DNA of 7,408 nt. Origin: Acidobacteriota bacterium (GTDB taxonomy: Bacteria; Acidobacteriota; Terriglobia; UBA7540). The notes beneath the pieces were generated by a model. It saw only the letters and a program-made list of their open reading frames with translations, made no database searches and had not been told where the DNA came from. The stretch covers positions 1-7,408 of the forward strand of contig JAJYHU010000341.1 of the NCBI GenBank assembly GCA_021784615.1. Direction: 5' to 3'. Position numbers and translations under genes: made by a program. Below are positions 5,656 to 7,408 of this stretch, piece after piece; the first letter of the stretch is position 1, and every line of letters starts with the position of its first letter.

Positions 5656-7155
5656 TTGGCGAGTCACAGATACATCCGATGCGCCCTGGCAATGCTGGCC
5701 GTTTGCGCCGCCGCCTTGGGTGGCCAGACGGGAGCACGTTCGGCCGGGCAGCCCGTCATTCCGAGGCCCGCGCGCCGTCATGCCGAGCGCAGCGAGGAAT
5801 CTGCTTCTCCTCACGGGCAGTCGCCAAAGAACCCTGCGCCCAAATCCGCCAGTCAAACCCTTCCCACGCTTTCCGCGCAGCAAATCTTCAAGCGTGTTTC
5901 GCCGTCCGTGATGGTGGTGGAATCGCTCGACGCTCAAGGCAAAGTCCTCGCCCTCGGTAGTGGAGTGGTCATCGGGCCGAGCGATTGGTTCGCCGCGCAC
6001 GCCCCCGCCGTTGTCAACCGGGTCGTGACCAACCGGCACGTCATCGAGGACGGCGTGAGCTTCCGTGTGGAGCACGACGGCAAGCAATGGCCTGCCAAAC
6101 TTGTCCGTGTCGACCCTGACCGCGATCTCGCCGAATTGTCGGTTGCCGGGCTTGCCGCGCCTGTTGTCACTGTTCTTGATTCGTCTAAGCTGGCCGTAGG
6201 CGAAACGGTCTATGCCATCGGCGCGCCGGAAGGTTTGGAACTGACGATTTCCGAAGGCCTGATTTCCGGCTTACGCGATTTCGATAAAGGCCAGGTGATT
6301 CAGACTTCCGCAGCCATCTCGCCTGGCTCAAGCGGCGGCGGATTGTTCGACGCCCAGGGGCGTCTTGTCGGCATCACCACGTTTTACCTGAAAGAGGGCC
6401 AGAGCTTGAACTTCGCCTTGCCTGCCGAATGGACTCTCGCGCTCGACCGCCAGCCGGCAAGCCCCTCACGAACGGCAACCGCAAACAGCCCTGAATTTCA
6501 GGCTCTCATGTGGTTCGAGGTAGGATACAAGGCCGATCAGGCAGGCGATTACGAAAACGCTTTGCATGCTTATCAGGAGGCCGCACGGCTAGTGTCGGGC
6601 GCGCCAAAGGCAGTCGTGCTGGGCAATCTGGGCCTCGTCTATGACGCACTTGGGCAGTACGGCAAGGCGGCGAGCGCCTACCAAGAGGCCCTGCGGCTGC
6701 AACCCGATAACGCAGCCACGTGGGGCGTCCTGGGCTTGGCCTATATCGAGCTTCGGCAATACGAGAAGGCACTCAGCGCCGAGCAAGAGGCTTTACGGCT
6801 GAAGCCAGGCGACGAAAACGCATGGTGCAATCTGGGCGCTATCTACGCCCGGCTTGGACAGTGGGGCAAGGGTGCGAGCGCGGAAGAAGAGGCCCTCCGT
6901 CTAAAGCCCGACTACGAGCTCGCGTGGTTCAAGTTGGGCGGTTTCTACTCCCTCCTTAGACAGTACGACAAGGCGGTCAGCGCCTATCAGGACGCTCTTC
7001 GCCTGAAGCCGGACGACGCGACGGCTTGGTTCGGCCTGGGCCTAGCCTACGCTGCCTTGGGCCAGCAGTCAGAAGTCATCAAGGTTTATGAGAAGCTCAA
7101 AACTCTCGATCCGAAGATGGCGGATGATTTTTTCAGAAAGGCGGTCCTGCCGTAA
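5656..7155 (+). CDS. Exported trypsin-like serine protease with C-terminal TPR repeats
   Basis: A 499-residue protein. Residues 1-30 form a signal peptide (basic MASHRYIR, hydrophobic ALAMLAVCAAALGG), so it likely acts in the periplasm or outside the cell. Residues about 35-72 are a low-complexity linker containing a translated dispersed repeat. The trypsin-like (S1/DegP-type) domain spans about 76-265 with the full catalytic triad: His128 (VVTNRHVI), Asp157 (DPDRDLAEL) and Ser226 (SPGSSGGGLF). No PDZ domain follows. Instead, about 280-490 holds roughly six 34-residue TPRs with near-identical cores (YQEALRLQPDNAATW, EQEALRLKPGDENAW, EEEALRLKPDYELAW, YQDALRLKPDDATAW), a protein-binding superhelix. 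TPRs probably recruit substrates or partners to the protease (inference). An open frame extends upstream to 5248 inside the 4Fe-4S gene, but it has no plausible start there. The stop overlaps the next gene's ATG. Confidence 0.9.
   Translation: MASHRYIRCALAMLAVCAAALGGQTGARSAGQPVIPRPARRHAERSEESASPHGQSPKNPAPKSASQTLPTLSAQQIFKRVSPSVMVVESLDAQGKVLALGSGVVIGPSDWFAAHAPAVVNRVVTNRHVIEDGVSFRVEHDGKQWPAKLVRVDPDRDLAELSVAGLAAPVVTVLDSSKLAVGETVYAIGAPEGLELTISEGLISGLRDFDKGQVIQTSAAISPGSSGGGLFDAQGRLVGITTFYLKEGQSLNFALPAEWTLALDRQPASPSRTATANSPEFQALMWFEVGYKADQAGDYENALHAYQEAARLVSGAPKAVVLGNLGLVYDALGQYGKAASAYQEALRLQPDNAATWGVLGLAYIELRQYEKALSAEQEALRLKPGDENAWCNLGAIYARLGQWGKGASAEEEALRLKPDYELAWFKLGGFYSLLRQYDKAVSAYQDALRLKPDDATAWFGLGLAYAALGQQSEVIKVYEKLKTLDPKMADDFFRKAVLP
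5755..5806 (+). repeat. Dispersed GTCATNCCGAGCGCAGCGAGGAATCT-type repeat inside the protease gene
   Basis: A full unit at 5777-5806 (begins GTCATGCCGAGCGCAGCGAG, then GAATCTGCTT) is preceded 22 bases earlier by a truncated copy of its start, GTCATTCCGAG (5755-5765). Its translation in the protease frame is RHAERSEESAS, a peptide I recognise from many unrelated proteins in Acidobacteriota and other phyla, because this short mobile-like repeat inserts in or between genes. Here it lies in frame in the linker between signal peptide and protease domain, where it is tolerated. The mobilisation mechanism is unknown to me. Confidence 0.7.
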
Positions 7156-7408
7156 TGCTAAGGACAAAATTTGAAGGGGCGGATCTTCCTCATCGTTTCA
7201 TGTGGGAGATTGTCGAAGAACAAGCGAAGCGTGCAAGCGAGCTGGAACGTGATTGGTCCAAGCCCGCTCTGGTGGCGATGGTGTTCGCGTTTCACGCGGT
7301 CGAGGCGTACCTCAATTTCGTGGGAGGCCTACTCGCACCCGAGGTATGGCAAGACGAACGGGACTATTTTCGCAAGGAACCCTATCGCGGCTGGCATGGA
7401 AAGCTTCG
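7155..7408 (+). CDS. HEPN-like alpha-helical hypothetical protein, 3'-truncated by window edge
   Basis: An open frame of 84 codons runs to the window end without a stop. Its ATG overlaps the protease stop (TAATG), so translation is probably coupled. It begins MLRTKFEGADLPHRFMWEIV, has a charged helix (EEQAKRASELERDW), then a hydrophobic helix ALVAMVFAFHAVEAYLNFVG followed by APEVWQDERDYF and WHGKL. The F-x-x-[HA]-x-EAYLN pattern with a later W-x-x-ER and GKL resembles alpha-helical proteins of the HEPN/HEPN-like superfamily. This is memory of pattern, not a search; the Rx4-6H RNase motif is not in the visible part. No signal peptide is seen, so it is likely cytoplasmic while the protease is exported, which argues against direct contact. 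Function unknown. Confidence 0.65.
   Translation, partial: MLRTKFEGADLPHRFMWEIVEEQAKRASELERDWSKPALVAMVFAFHAVEAYLNFVGGLLAPEVWQDERDYFRKEPYRGWHGKL

Noticed and set aside
5669..5706. Lipoprotein signal (LAVC) in the protease signal peptide
   Set aside because: The residue before Cys is Val, not Gly, Ala or Ser, so the lipobox is not satisfied; an ordinary signal peptide is more likely.

Overview
The window is GC-rich bacterial DNA, probably from a soil or environmental Acidobacteriota-like organism. This assignment is inferred from three things: overall composition, a dispersed repeat whose translation gives the RHAERSEESAS-type peptide I associate with Acidobacteriota and similar genomes, and the mix of gene types (short zinc-ribbon membrane protein, trypsin-TPR protein). 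No rRNA, tRNA or CRISPR array was seen.

Layout, left to right. (1) Bases 2-1537 (+) are the C-terminal two thirds of a P1B-type heavy-metal-transporting ATPase with a TPC membrane motif; its N-terminus lies outside the window. (2) A 112-base gap holding GC-rich hairpin repeats separates it from a convergent minus-strand pair. (3) That pair (3232 down to 1650) is a 140-residue protein of unknown function followed by a stand-alone ClpB/ClpA-like D2 AAA+ ATPase. A 22-base operator-like palindrome overlaps the likely promoter of the pair. (4) On the plus strand, at 3516-4040, is a zinc-ribbon membrane protein. (5) Bases 4041-4364 hold more hairpins and, on the minus strand, an unlisted 37-codon C-terminal remnant of a MutS-family gene. 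(6) Bases 4365-5489 (+) encode a polytopic membrane 4Fe-4S protein of the NapH/CcoG/NosR type. (7) A 166-base gap has two further hairpins and a good extended -10 promoter. (8) This promoter drives a secreted or periplasmic trypsin-like serine protease with C-terminal TPRs, starting at a TTG codon at 5656. (9) The stop codon of the protease overlaps the ATG of a last gene (7155 onward, cut by the window end), whose product resembles HEPN-like alpha-helical proteins.

How they may work together: only two groups look co-transcribed, the 140-aa/AAA+ pair and the protease/HEPN-like pair. The metal ATPase and the 4Fe-4S membrane protein could both relate to metal handling, but they are 2.8 kb apart with unrelated genes between them, so this is speculation. 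The most promising candidates for something undescribed are the small protein plus D2-only AAA+ operon with its palindromic operator, and the translationally coupled protease-TPR/HEPN-like pair.
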